Origin: Podocnemis expansa
Lineage: Eukaryota; Chordata; Testudines; Podocnemididae
Length of the DNA stretch: 64,000 bases
Direction of reading: 5' to 3'
NCBI GenBank assembly: GCA_007922195.1
Contig: ML682038.1
Coordinates: 7,001,950 to 7,065,949 of the forward strand
Made by a program: the position numbers and the translations under genes. The notes beneath the pieces were generated by a model that was not told the DNA's origin, made no database searches, and was given only the letters and a program-made list of their open reading frames with translations. Each line of letters opens with the position of its first letter. The first letter of the stretch is position 1. Shown here one piece after another: positions 1 to 19,357 of this stretch.

Positions 1-1383
1 GACGCCAGTTGTCCTTTTCCTTGGGAGGGCTGGGGAGGAATTTTCCCTCACCACCAGTTTGGCCAAGATAGAATGAATATTTTTTTCACTTTCTCCAGTT
101 GTCTTGGGAAAAGTTGGGGTGGAGTTGGTTGAGGAGGTTGTGTTATAATGTCACAGCTTAATATTTAAAACTTGTGGAAGGGTCCAGTGTGGGAACTTGG
201 TGTGGAAGGGTCTGACTGTCATATGAAATGCACTGGAAAGAGGGTTTTAAAAAAAGCATTTTTAAAGGGGCTGAGTAAAGAGGGGATTGGGATTCCTATG
301 TCTTGCACAGTGACTAGCTGTCCTAAATCCCCCTTATAGCTCCCTTTTCCTATGTGTGAGGGGAGGGTAGCCGAGTCCTAGCAGTGGAACAGGTGGTACT
401 TGATTGGGGATTATTTGGAAATTATTAAGGAAGGAATGGCAATTTGCACTGTACACCTTGTTGCGGAGTACTCCCAGGTATTTTAAATTAATGAAGTTGG
501 GGCCTGGTTAAACCACATGCATTGCCTTCTGGTTTGTTCCTCCCACTGTCTCCCCCTGGCATGGCCAGACAATACTGGATTCTGAACTCTGGCTCATTAA
601 GAGATATGCAAATCTAACACTAAAACTAATGAAACTAAATACACTACAAAACTTTTCCTTCTTGCAGTCAAGTGGTATGCTTGGAATCTTGCTTATTTAT
701 TTGTTTCAAATACATACTTTTAGAAAAACCATGTAAATGAAAAGAAATTTCTAGGGCAAGCTTCAGTTCTGTGCATGGTAATGTCGTCTTCAGCTGTACA
801 AATAACTCCATTTGAGTAGACTTTTGCACCCATTCAGACACCAGCTGAAGCCAGTGGGTGTAGGACTCTACCTGCACCAAGTATATTTGTAGGACTGAAG
901 AATGTATCCTACTATAACACTCCTCCAAGTGGTCTCAGAATAGTGTAATATCATTAGACTGTTACGCAAGTTCTTGTATTGAAACTCTCTGCACATAAAC
1001 AATTGTCAAATTAGTATCATGCTATTTGTTGTCTTCCAAAATAGAAAAGGCTAGAGAGCCAACTAGAGGATACTGTCCAGCCAGCTTTTGTCATCAGGGT
1101 ATTGGCTGGACCATTTTGGGAAACAACCAGTACACCTATCTATTGACTAATCAGATTGTTGAGTATTACTGGTGCTACACAAGTGAGATAATAAAGTGGT
1201 GACTAAAGGAAGGATATAAATGACCATGTAGAAGGTGAAAATTTTAATTCATTTCACAATTTTGATGGCTTGTCATTGAAAAGCCAACAAAGTTATTTCA
1301 ATATTATTGAAAATTATTACACCTGGTAACATCAGTATTTTTCGCCAATTCATCTTATCATTTGCATCTTCACATATTTACAG
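1..1383 (+). other. SGK3 intron, no recognisable element
   Basis: AT-rich non-coding sequence upstream of the first exon in the window, ending in a polypyrimidine tract and CAG. I see no repeat family or reading frame that I can support. Confidence 0.6.
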
Positions 1384-8260
<6,877 letters not shown>

Positions 8261-9725
8261 GACGTTTGGAATCGTCAGATGCTGCACGACTACAAGTCTG
8301 AAGATGGACTGAAACTTAAGTGTGAACGTAGTCCAGAATATGTGTAACTAGTGCCTCATTTTATATGTAGGGTTGAAACAGATGAACAAACATTTTCTGC
8401 TGTATATGAGGAAATTGGGCATTTCAGGGGCTTTCTTGGGAATTGAAATTTATTCCTGCTGCATAAAACTATTTTTAAAATGAAGATCTTTAAAATCTAC
8501 TCCTTTCCATTTATCTGTTTTTAAGAAAACACACTGACTGTTTTTCCTCCAGGTTTACATTAATACCTATCCAGGATTTGGCTGTCTTTCAGCAGCAGCA
8601 GACTTAGCACATTTATAAATGCTTTTGTAACTATTTACCGTGACTTCGTGCTTGAATTGTAACTATGCAATTGTCTTTTTTGTATATCATTGTTTAAAGA
8701 TAAAGATTTCCTTATTATATTGCCTTTTGAAATACAAGATCATTACTTGACAGTGCTTACTCTAAAATTTAACTCCTCGTTTAAGAATAAGTATATACTT
8801 TAAGGAACTGCAGGCTGGAAAGTTGCTTGTTTAGAACCAGATTGCCATCCTTACTCCTCTTCATAAGTACCTTACTCTTGAAGTGTTCCTTTCAGTTTCC
8901 ACTGGGCTATTTGAGAAATACAGTACTACTCAAAGTGAGTAAGGATAGCACAAACTAGCCCTAAAAATTTGCCAACCTTGTTAATCACATTGTCTGTCTA
9001 TAATGTTGACAAGTTTATTGCAATCTCAACTGCACTAAAAATATATTTACATTAAAACTGTATTTTTCCAAAGATTTGGAGGGCAATAATCATTGCAACT
9101 TTTAAAGGCAATCTTTCTGTGGCCCTATAAAAGAGATGGTGCCAAAAGTTAGGGTAATTTCATTTGATTTCTTGTGTATATCTGAAATACTAATATATTC
9201 TAAATGAATTATATCAAAATTCATAGCATCTTGTGTTTTTTTGTGTTAGCTCCTAAACCTTCACTTGAAAGTTAGGGAAAATAATCAAAAGGTGGTTTTA
9301 GTTATTTTAAGAATGGCAAGAGACTGTACACAGTGTGTGCCTCTTATAACATACATATATAACTAAAATGCAATCCTGAAAGTTAACAAGGAATTCTGTA
9401 GCACTTTTAAAGGCTAACAAATATATTTATCACATGAACTTTTGTGGAAGAAAAATGCCATTTCATCAGATGCATTGAAGATGGGGAAACCCATCTTTGC
9501 TGGACTAGACTAACATGGCTATCCCTTTGGATCCTGAAAATGGCTCAGTTTTAACATGACTTCCTTATAGCAGTAATAATACTCCTGACCCACTCTGCCT
9601 GTAACTAACAGGTACATCTGAACTTCATAAGTGTGGGTGAGCACGTGCTTGCATTCTTTTCACATTGTGTTTCAGTGGCTTTATCTGGATCACTTAGAAT
9701 TTAACTACTAATTTTAAATAAATAA
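8261..9725 (+). other. SGK3 3' UTR region, 3' end uncertain
   Basis: The sequence after the SGK3 stop is AT-rich and non-coding. No AATAAA is present in the first kilobase. A GATAAA variant at about 8700 and an AATAAA cluster at about 9717 are the two candidate polyadenylation signals. If the second is used, the UTR includes an old repeat insertion at 9387-9530. Confidence 0.4.
9387..9530 (-). repeat. Penelope-like terminal repeat, degenerate
   Basis: Read on the minus strand it has CTGATGA, an imperfect stem-loop, AAAA, then GTTCATGTGATAAA and the GTTAGCC...AAAGTGCTACAGAATTCC arm. The + strand right edge GACTAACATGGCTATCCCTTTGG is shared with the copies at 32.9, 36.6 and 42.4 kb. The hammerhead-like core has lost the GAAA box (AAAA here). 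Confidence 0.6.
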
Positions 9726-9756
9726 AAAAATAAGGCATTAGGCAGTATCAACAATT

Positions 9757-9872
9757 TAAAACTCTTTCTGGCGCTTTTAAGATCTAACAAATTTATGGAA
9801 TAAATAGCCTTTAAATGTGTCACAGTACTCTTTGTTTTACTGAACTAAACTAACGCAGCTACCCCTGTGAAA
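9757..9872 (-). repeat. Penelope-like terminal repeat fragment
   Basis: It contains GCGCTTTTAAGATCTAACAA and GAACTAAACTAACGCAGCTACCCC, the two most recognisable blocks of the same repeat family. The central stem-loop is missing. Confidence 0.5.
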
Positions 9873-11487
9873 TTTAAAAGCATTTGTGTCTCTGACCACT
9901 AAATGGAACTTGCGTATCTTGTGAAACAAAATAAGAAATTAAGATAAATACTAATTGACAGACTGATCTTGTTGAAGCAGGATAGTCTATTGTGAATATT
10001 AGGGAAAGTGGCATCTCTAATAGTACAGCTGTAAATTTTAAAAATAATTATGGCTAGAAAGCTGTATGTTAGTTGAAAATTGTCTGAGAAGGTTAGAGAA
10101 AAACAACTTGATCACTTAAGGCAATAATTGTGTGTCTTATTTGCCCAGTGATTAAATGTAACATGGAAGAATTAACAGATGAGCAAACTAAAACTGTAAC
10201 GAAAGGAGGGAGAGAGAATGTAAGGGACATAATTCTACTAGTTTCAGCCTCTTATCCTCTTCTCAATAACTGAAAACATTTTAAGTGTTGGTTTTGTAAA
10301 GGTTCTTGCCTTGGCTACTTGTATACTAAACTTACTAATTTTTAAATAGGTTATGATATCATTGCTTTACCTGGAGGAGGAATTTGCTAGCTTAAGGCCT
10401 TTTCAAAGAAGTAAAATGTCAAAAATTATATAGCCACTCAGATCAGTCTGAGAGAACTTTTCTTAGTATCCATTATGTATGGCTGAACCCAGTAGTAACT
10501 TACTCATTCCTGCTTTTGCCCCTTTTCTCTACACTGTAAGACAGAAAGCTACCCCCCAACACCAAGATTTTGTCATAGTTTTTCAAATTTAATTCATTTA
10601 CTGAAAGTAATGCACTATATAAAGCGTAACATCTTAGGAAATACCATTAGCAGAACACAAAACCCATTGCACACTTTATTGCAGCCCAAATGCTATCCTC
10701 TGACTCTCAGGTAGTTTTTACTGATTTAAAATCTGAGTTTCAAACAAATAACCAAGGACAGAATTTGGAGACTCCCTTTTGTAGGACCAATCACATGAAG
10801 GGTTATTTTTGGTTTTGTAAGAATATATGCAGAGGTGGGGGAAATGGTCTAGTTTGCTGTAGCTTGCCTTTTCACATTTTCCTAACTAAAGGACAAATTT
10901 ACAAGGGGGAAACACTTATAATGACCATTTTACAGGAAAACTAGGAGTCACTGCTACTAAACTGCTGTTTAGGTATGGCTTTACTTTGCCAGCATTCCAT
11001 GAATGACTGTTGAATCTCTTTATGCCAGTTACACTGAATGTGATGTTGGTCAGTTGGACTCCATTTGCATTACCCAAAAGCCCTACTGATGATGGGGACC
11101 AGGTTGTGCTGTTATAGATACTGTTTTCTTTTGCTGAAAACCAAGAAGCAGAAGAGGGAACAGATATGAAAGTTACAGATCTGGAAATTCTGGTATCCAC
11201 ATGAAACTTTGACTATGTAACTGATTTCCCCTAATTAGACACAGGATTCTTTCTGGGACACATTACCGATGAGAGTGTTTAAAGAAGTAACTATTCGCCC
11301 TAGAGATCTGTTTTGATATAGCAAGGATAGCTGAACTATCCAGGGAAAAGACAGCCACATTGAAGAGCTTATGAGACAAGACTGATGATTAATGCTGAGA
11401 TGATCAAGGTAGACTGTTTACCATCCAAATGGGGATGGCCTGTTGAGAGAGTATGGAACAACATGAGGTGACCAATAGGGTGAAGGT
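9873..11487. other. intergenic DNA, nothing recognised
   Basis: Non-coding sequence between SGK3 and MCMDC2. Frames of 84 and 94 codons here resemble no protein family that I know, and have no supporting signals. Confidence 0.5.
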
Positions 11488-11750
11488 AAATCTACACTGG
11501 AATAAAAGCCCCTGACATAGTCATGGCTGGCTCAGGGCAACAAACTCGGGCTTGTGCGGCTTGGGTCTTGGAGCTAAAAACTGTTGTGTAGATGTTTGGG
11601 CTTGGGCTGGAGCCCAGACTCTGAGACCATCCTCTCTGTGAAATTCCAGAGAGCAGGCTGCAGCCTAACCTTGAATGTCTACACAGTAGTTTACAGCCTT
11701 GCAAGCCTGAGTCAGCTGAGCTGTGCCAGCTATGGATGAGTAGTTGCTGT
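11488..11750. repeat. foldback MITE-like repeat
   Basis: Two inverted arms built around TGTGTAGATGTTTGGGCTTG and CTTGAATGTCTACACA flank a centre with GAGCCCAGACTCTGAGACC. The pattern, with GGGCTTGGGCTGGAGCCC in one arm, matches a short foldback DNA transposon that I recall as common in turtle genomes. No coding capacity. Confidence 0.5.
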
Positions 11751-11903
11751 GTAAAAGTGCTCTGACTCTACAGCCTCATGAAATCCCACCCTCACCCTGG
11801 GAAACAGTCTCTAGGGACCTGTTCGCTCACTCAGTCACAGGAACAGCGTGGTCATAGCAGATGACTGACTGCTCCAGTTTCTGGGAGGTAGACTAGCTAA
11901 AGC

Positions 11904-12073
11904 AGTGGCTTTCAACCCCTCCCTCCCCTCTTGGGACCTAGTTGAAAAAAAAATTCATGTGTGTGACCCTGCAATTATATCTTTGAGCAATGCACTCTTA
12001 TCCTTTTGGCAGTGGCTGCAAGGGGGGATGTGACCCACTACTGAGTCCTGACTCTAAGTTTGACAACCACTGA
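11904..12073. mobile_element. short non-autonomous hAT element
   Basis: The left terminus CAGTGGCTTTCAACCC and right terminus GTTTGACAACCACTG form imperfect inverted repeats. The flanking 8-mers agctaaag and agctacag differ at one base, as expected for an old hAT target duplication. About 170 bp with no transposase. Confidence 0.7.
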
Positions 12074-13636
12074 GCTACAGCACACTCAGGCAAGACTTTA
12101 TGATTAGGAAACTGAAGGCATATTTTGCAAAGTAATATATGTGACATGCTTGTGCTCAGCTAATAAGCCACTCTACACTGCACCAGTTTTCAAATAATTC
12201 CATACCAAATGATGATTGCAACAAGAGATCTTTCCCTGGGAACTTGTAAAGAAATGGGAAGGTGCCAGGGAAGAGACTGACAACAAAGACCAAATGCACT
12301 GCAACAGACCCTTGGCTGGCAATGCAAATTTCACTTTCTCCTGGACTAGACGTAGCTGACTTCAGGGACTAATGGGCTGGAGAACTAAGAGTCTGCTTTT
12401 CTATGAGGAAATTTGCTAACCTTAGTAGATGAAATATGGGCAATACACAGAAGCAGTTGAGGAAAGGCCAAGCTAAGCAGGCAGTTTGCTACAATAAATG
12501 AGCAGACAACCCACTGCACACAGGTGGCTGGGTTAGGGTCCGACTATCAACTAGTGTCACACAATGGTAAAGCACAACAGTTCAAGCAGTAACATGACAC
12601 ATCAAATGAAGCTACAGCCTGAACAGCAATAAGAACTAAACCAAAGTCAACTGGGGAATAGCAGCAGCCAGCCAACACACCCAGAGAAGGCCAAAACTTG
12701 ACAAGGACAACAGCCAGGGAGAAAGAAGAAAGCCTTTGCCATCAGCTGACCTGATCTAGAAATCACACTCATGATGAACAACAGGATGAAGGCAGCAACA
12801 GGACAGAAGCAAGTCCCTACCAATATGGATAACACAAAGAAGTGGATGGCTCAGCTGATTCATAAAGACTGTTCCCCTCCTGTGATGGCCTAGCTACTAG
12901 CGACCTCTGTCCCTAGCTGGTCAGCAAGTGTTTGCACAAAAAGCATAATAATAAATTATTAAAAGGAAAGATGGACCTGTCAGCATAGAATTTGGAAGGA
13001 GCAGGGAAGAGCGGAGGAAGCACTAGTCTGTGTCCTCAGGTTGAAATACTGGCTGTAGTTGAAGCACCTCTCTGAAAAGTGCTCTGAAAGAGCCAGTTTT
13101 TAGAGACCTGGGCTGCTCCTGTATTCTTACTCAGTACATGGCCTATGAACTGGCACATAGGGCTGGGTGGCTTAAGGACAGGAGCTGTCTCCTCTTTGGA
13201 CTGGGAGTATCTCCATGGGTGAGGGGGAGGGTGGCATTCATGCCAGGTTGGGCACCTCCGTGCTGAGGGACAGAACAGTGTTGGGGGATCACAGTGCATA
13301 GCATGTGCCTCATGCATAGGGATTTCCCTAACACCCTGTGCCCCCTCCCTGAATTTCCCAAACCCCCCCCCCCCCCCAGTTGTCAGCTAGTAACACTATT
13401 TATACCAAGTGAGAGAGCACCCATCCATTTCAATTCCTGGGGAGAATAATTCTCCTGCATCAATCTTGAGACCCCCAACAGGAGTACTGCTGGGTGTCTG
13501 GTGGGGAGCATGGAAGCACATAGCGTCCCATGGGGGTCATTAGGATGGGCAAGAGGAAGGTGCATCATCATTTTGCAAAGCCCTCCCCACGGTGGGCATG
13601 GGAGGACTTATCAGAGCAGGTGCTCTTCTACCTGGG
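12074..13636. other. intergenic DNA, nothing recognised
   Basis: Non-coding DNA with a C-rich run at about 13364-13377. The open frames of 60-90 codons here look accidental. Confidence 0.5.
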
Positions 13637-14091
13637 ATAGGGTTACCAGACATCAGGCAAAAGGAGGACATGTCCTCCTTTTTAGCTTCGCCTCCTCCAT
13701 CCAGTGGACACTTTAAAAAGAGGTGATTTTGTCTGGCTTTTTACTTAGAGGCAGAGCTGTAACTACAGCACGGCCAATGGCAGGGCATGGAGCATCTCAA
13801 TGGTGCTGCTCTATTAAAGAGCGAGTTCGGCGGGCCAGCTCCAAGTGCCACTGGTGGCAAGGGGCACGTTGCAATCAAAATGCACCCTGGGTGGCAAAAA
13901 CTGGCTTTACGGCTCTCCTTTGAGGGGTGAAAGTGCGCTGGAACGCACCGGAACACCCTATTTTTAGGGGGAAAGTGTTCCAGAACCCCCTAAAAACAGA
14001 ATATGACATTACTACTACATTTTCTCCATGTGTCCTCCTTTTCCCACTTCCCTCTCCTCCTTTCCAGGCTGTGCTATGGGGCGGCCCTAGG
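13637..14091. mobile_element. DNA-transposon-like repeat, copy A
   Basis: It begins TAGGGTTACCAGACATC and ends GGGCGGCCCTA, with internal blocks AGGACATGTCCTCCTTTTT and TTTCCAGGCTGTG. The same blocks recur in order at 14581-15141, whose right end is TCTGGTAGCCCTA. TA bases at both ends could be a two-base target duplication. A smaller repeat (13749-13918) is nested inside. The family name is not known to me. Confidence 0.55.
13749..13918 (+). repeat. ~165-bp MITE-like repeat, copy 1
   Basis: It runs from AGAGCTGTAACTACAGC to GGCTTTACGGCTCT, with TCAATGGTGCTGCTCTATTAAA and AAGGGGCACGTTGCAATCAAAATG inside. Copies are found at 25988-26152 (same strand) and 34487-34660 (reverse). The AGAGC(C/T)(A/G)TAACTA edges are short inverted repeats. 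Confidence 0.55.
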
Positions 14092-14455
14092 CCAGCAGGA
14101 CACGGCCACGTGGGCGCGCTGGGGCAAGTCGGCCCCGCCCGAAGCGGGCGGCGCTGGGGCCCGGCGGCGGGAAGGCGAAGCGTTGCGGGGGGTCTGGAGG
14201 CCGGGATGCAGCAGGCGCCCCCGTGTGGCAGGAGGCGGACGCCTCACGGGAGCAGCGACACCCCGCGCCCGCTTGGGGCCGCTGTTGAGCCCGGATTACG
14301 GAGCCGCGCGTCAGCGCCCGGCTGTGGAGGGGGCGGGGCTCCCGCTGGGGGCTGCGCCAGCCTCCCCTCCCCCACCGCCAGCCGGGCAGCTTCCCGCTCA
14401 GCCGCGCGCCCGCGCGAGGCGCTCAGCGGGTGGGGAGGGGGGGAGAGTGGGTAAG
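14076..14455 (+). promoter_or_regulatory. CpG island, probable MCMDC2 promoter and non-coding first exon
   Basis: This block is very rich in intact CpG dinucleotides (for example GGGCGCGCTGGGG and CGCGCGCCCGCGCGAGGCG) and GGGCGG boxes. The other GC-rich repeats nearby have few CpGs, as expected after methylation decay. It ends with GAGAGTGGGTAAGTGGGG, a strong splice donor after about 14451. The next downstream acceptor in the right place is the MCMDC2 exon at 19260. Assignment as promoter and first exon is inference; a promoter for a divergent transcript is also possible. Confidence 0.55.
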
Positions 14456-14580
14456 TGGGGGGTGTTGGGGTGCCATGAGGTGAGGGGACAGCTTGGGTCT
14501 GGCTGGCCAAGAGGCTCATGGTGCACAGGCAATGTGTGCTTCTGGGGAACAGCCTGAGGAGCATGTCAAAGTCCAGCAGG

Positions 14581-15141
14581 CCTAGCGGTACCAGAACATG
14601 TCCTCCTTTTTACCCTCCCCTCCTCCATCTGGCATGACTTTGTCTGGCTTTTGACTGATAGGGGTTAAACCATGCGGGAACGCCACAAAATACCCGGGGA
14701 AGGCCCCAGGCCACGCCCCCTGGCCCCAGGCCACGCCCTTGGCCCCAATTCTGCACTGGGGCCCGACTCAGGCGCCTGCTGCCACCAGCCTGGCCCTGGA
14801 TCCCCGGCCGGGGACAGGGCAAGGAGCCGCAGCTGCAGCCCTGCGCAGCCCAGCCTGGGACGGGGCCAGAAGCGGCCGCTGCCACCACGGGCGGCCGGGC
14901 CCTGGATCTCCGGCCGGAGACCAGGAAAGGCAGGGGCCGCACCAGGACTCGGGGCACTGGCGCTGGGATTCAGGCCATGAGCCCCATGTGCCAGGCCCCT
15001 GCTACGCCCTGATTTTTAGGGGAAATCATTCCAGGGCTCCCTAAAAATGGAAGAATATTATATTAATACTGCATTTTATACGTGTCCTCCGTTTCATGCT
15101 TCCCTGTCCTTGTTTCCAGGCTTTTGTATCTGGTAGCCCTA
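14581..15141. mobile_element. DNA-transposon-like repeat, copy B
   Basis: It starts TAGCGGTACCAGAACATGTC and ends TTTTGTATCTGGTAGCCCTA. Internal blocks shared with copy A are ACATGTCCTCCTTTTTA, GACTTTGTCTGGCTTTT and TCC(T/G)TTTCCAGGCT. The GC-rich middle (14690-15000) is CpG-poorer than the island before it. Confidence 0.55.
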
Positions 15142-17680
15142 AACAGGCCTATACTTTCTCTCTGCAGTACTGGAGCATTGGGGGCGGAGGGGGGAGGAAA
15201 CTCTGAGTGGCTGGGTGGGTCTGTGTGGTTGCAATCTGGCTGTACAGATAGGGTTAAATTGGATGTGCTTGGCTTGAATTTAATTGAATGTAATCTGTTT
15301 TCCTTGAGGTTTTTAAGGACTAGAGCACCATTTATCAAAGTAACTCCAGCTCATGTGGGAGCAATTCTCTGGTTCTAAGGTAATCAGTCCTCATGTTGAG
15401 CTTATAGTTTCTCATATTAACAATTCAGGCCCTTGTTTCATATCTCCTTCCCTAGGCCCACAAGATATACCAAATATATAGCTTTGCTTTATGTTTATGT
15501 CACTGCATTTTCCCTTCAGATTTAGCTCCACAAATACTACACAGGCTTTTCCTTTCATAAGCTGTGCCCCCTAAAAAGCCCATCAGTTCTGCCTCCTCAA
15601 CTGCAGTGGATGGCCAGAACTATATTTGAAGACTTACTGTGGTGTCATGTGTTAGTCATCTCATGTGAAAGTGATATACAAAAGTGCTGTTCAAACCAGG
15701 GAGGGCTGTGTCATCCCTGCACTGTAACGAGGGGTGCTGATTTGATCTCGTTGCTGCAGACTCCAACCTGGACTGCTCAGAAACAGCCACTAGCATGCAA
15801 GTCACTCCCAGACGTATTTGTAACTACATCCTGCTAGTCACTTACTAGCTGTCCACCAGTCTTAGTTATGCTGCAGTGTAATCCCAACATGCTCCTACTC
15901 CTGGATTTTTCCAGTGCAAGGTATGTTTTGTACTTGCCAGCTCTTTTCTGGATAGTCCAGACATACTAAATCTATTATTCCTGTAAGGGAATAAATATAC
16001 AATAGCTTCTTACCTAAAAATAAAGGAACCCAGACACTTAAATATAAACACCCTGGATTAGATAGAATAGGTTTATTAACTAGAGAGAGAGATTTAAAGT
16101 AAGTACAAACTGATGCATGGAAGTCAGAAATGGTCAAAGAAAAAACGAACACTTTCCAGGGCCTGCTTGAACAAACTACTTAAGATTCAAGCACAGTTTC
16201 TCACTACCTGCTTCCAGCAATATGATCAAACTCTTCAAGTCAGGAACTAAGGAAGTAAAAATTAGTTTAATAAAGAATCCATTTAAATGTTGTAAAAATA
16301 GAGCATTAAAAACTGTTAAATTGTGATGGGGGAGCTGTGCTGGCTTCACCTCCCTGTGATTGAGAGCTCCCCAGATGCTCTCACTGTGGGGAGCTGAGCC
16401 CAGTTGTGGTCCAAAGACCAGTTTAAACGGTAATCAGTTGTTTGTGAAATGTTTAAAGAAGTGATTGTCATTTAAATGTTTAGGCTTGTACATCCCTAGT
16501 TAGGGCACCTTCCTCAGAGTCCAACACCTGTTGCCTTTGTCTTCTAAGGTGCAGAGAAAGCAATGGGCCAGTGCAGAGCAGGATATTACAGTTTTTTTAG
16601 GCCCTGCTGAAGGAAGGATGTTCCCTGCTGGACCTCACCTGTTTGTGCTTGCTTTGTTTTTTCTCTTCCCCTTTTCTGCTTAATGACTCAGTTTACTGTT
16701 TAATGCAGATTAAGATAAGCATAGACTCCTTTGTTTAAAACAAGGCTGTTCGTCCAGTTTGGTGCATGTGAGGTTGAGTGAACATTATTTTTTACATCAT
16801 ACAGAGGAAATTTATAACTACACATAAGCTTCTGCATGCATTTTTACCATAATATTTATGAGATTTCAGATGATGCCTCAAAAAGCATTCCTTGCGTGGG
16901 GATGATTACAGTAGTGTGTGGGATGTGAACAGAGTTGTATTCTGTCAGTGATTTTCTGTGGAAACGAAATCTGCAGGGAAGCAGACTTGACATGTATGTG
17001 CAAACCTCACTAGCAATCTTCCTTCTAAGCCACTTTAACTGGAAGGTGCTACATGCTGGAGTATTTTAATAAAAATAGATTTTTAATTAAAAAATTGTAA
17101 ATATTTGAGTGTTTGGATTAAGTCATTTTTTCTGACTGTGTTGCATCCTGTGAAAAATCACACTATGAGATCTGTAGAACTAGGTGCAGAGAAGAATAGG
17201 AAATAGGCACTTTTCAGTACAGAGCTTAATTCCAGGCCCCATGACTGAATGATCTGGTTCCTCCTCCTCAAGTTTACCTGAAGATCCAGTGGACCTGGAT
17301 ACATGGTGAAAGGAGACTTTAAAGTGTGTGTGTGTCTCATTTTTATTATTTACTAATATATTTGTATAACCATATCAATATGCCTAATGTACAATATAGT
17401 CAAAAAAACCTTGAAGTGCAAGGACCCTATTCCAAGGAGCTCAAAAAATAAGGTCCTTGTCCTGAAAACGGTTACATTTATGTTTAACTTTTGTGCATCA
17501 GAGTAGTTGCATTGGGGTTATTCACATGCATAAAATTAAAAATAAGCATAACAGTCTCCATGGACTATGGCCTAAATTAGACAACATAAAGGAAATGACA
17601 ACATCAATCTATGTAACACAATTTCACTCTCTATAAAAACATGACAGAGTTGTTGTACTATCCTTCCCAATAAGGTATTG
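15142..17680 (+). other. probable first MCMDC2 intron, no recognisable element
   Basis: AT-rich non-coding DNA between the CpG island and the nested hAT pair. I see no termini, RNA gene or supported coding exon. Confidence 0.45.
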
Positions 17681-17687
17681 TCTAGTG

Positions 17688-18841
17688 CAGTGGGTCCCAA
17701 CCTTTTTGGATCAAGAGCCACAGATACCATTTTTACAACCCTAAAGGGCCACCAGTTTCTGCCAGCAGGATCCCCTACTGCAGCCAGATGGAAAGAGTTC
17801 GGAAAGGAGGCTGCCTCCTCACTGATCTTCCACTCCTTGGTGCAGCTGGAGAACAGCACAGGTCCTGTAGCCTAATCCCCTACACCCATGTTCCTTCTAA
17901 GCTGCTAATGCAGTTGAGCAACTGATGGTGCTTGCTGCATGTCAATTTGTAAGGCTAGACACCACCACCCCAGCGGGCCCGATCCCTTCCTCACACCCTA
18001 ACCTGCCCGCCCACTCTCATCACACCTCCCAGCTGGCCTGACCCCATCTTCCCCCCAGCCCTCCTCACCCTTTACAGCTGGCTGCCTGACTGTCCCAAAC
18101 CCAACCCTGCCCCCCCCCCCGCTGCCCTATCTGGTTATCAGAGCAGTGTGGCCACTCCACAGGCTGCTCCTCCTCAGTCAGAGCATGCTCCAGGTGGGAG
18201 TTTTATAAGCTCCCAGCTCTGGGGGAGCTCCCAGCTGGCCAGAAGACTGTGTCTTCTGCCCAGGTAGGGACAGTGGCTGCTGGCTGTGTGCGGTCAGCAG
18301 TGTTCCCTGTGCGGGTAAGCAGCAGGGTCTGTGTGCCTGCCTGCCCGTGCAGCTTAGAGGCAACGCTGCCCTCCACCTGGGTCAGAACAGACAATCAGTG
18401 CTTCCATTCTCTCTGGCTCCAGCAAGACCCCAGCACCTATCAACATAGGTCAGGGGTCTCAAACACATGGCCTGCAGGCTACATGTGGCCCCTAAAGCTA
18501 TTTTCTGCAGCCCACAACAAAACTATCATCACTGATATTTGCAATATCATTATATGAAATGGTTTCAATGGCATGGCCCTCAGGCTAATGTACTAGTCCT
18601 CATGTGGCCCTCGTGGTGATTTGAGTTTGAGACCCTTGACATGGGTAGACCACTTTGCCATGCTCCCTGCTACAGCAAGGAGGAGAGGAATGCTGATCTC
18701 CAATCTCCTTTGGCTGCAGCAAGAAGCCTTCCTTGGTCTTTTAGCTCCATGGAAACATGCTCTGCCTGGGTCCTTGTGCAGTGTCTCCCTTCAACAGCCA
18801 TGAGCCACTTTTGGCCTTTGGGCCACAGATTGGGAACCACT
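17688..18841. mobile_element. hAT element with a second hAT nested inside
   Basis: Termini CAGTGGGTCCCAACCTTTTT and CAGATTGGGAACCACTG are inverted repeats, and the flanking 8-mers gtctagtg and gtctagtt differ at one base. No transposase frame is present. The interior is GC-rich with a C-run at 18111-18120, and carries GTTCC(C/T)T...AGCTTAGAGGCAAC blocks that resemble the 140-bp insertion at 60123. Confidence 0.75.
18452..18637. mobile_element. inner hAT MITE (family shared with 54.67 kb)
   Basis: Termini CAGGGGTCTCAAACACATGG and TGAGTTTGAGACCCTTG are inverted repeats. The flanking 8-mers acataggt and acatgggt differ at one base. The interior has GCAGGCTACATGTGGCCCC and TGGCATGGCCCTCAGGC. The same family occurs inverted at 54670-54845. 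Confidence 0.75.
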
Positions 18842-19357
18842 GGTCTAGTTAATACATAGAAATACTGTGTGATTGTTATTTCCTCTGATGGGTCTAATTG
18901 TATACTACATAAAAAATATGAGAATTTTTGTTAAAGAATGGCATATTTTTTCTGGACTCTTCAAATTCTAAAAGTCACAAAATAGTTCTTTGTCTCAAAC
19001 TACTGGAATATTATTAGCAGAAAATTTATATTAACAACAGAATATTGACTTTCTTTGTGGTCAAGCAATTTTCCATTTTAAAAAGGAACTCAGACAAAAA
19101 TATTTCTGAAAGAGTTTCATTGTTTGTAATGTTATAGAAGGAGACAATATTTGTCTTAGTTTAGTTTGCTGGCTCCTGGTTTCACTTTTTATAGGTGTGG
19201 GGTTTATTTTGTTTATTTTATTTATATATATTTTATCCTTACTTATTTTATTATTACAGATTTCCTGAGCTCTGAACCTAGTTCCGCCACCTATCATTTA
19301 TATTATCATAATTCTAAAACATATTTGATAAAAGAGAACAAAGCGCTTCATTGGAAG

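Noticed and set aside
13927..14564. Frames of 106-184 codons over the CpG island
   Set aside because: Three overlapping frames on both strands without conserved content; typical of GC-rich promoter DNA. Treated as regulatory.
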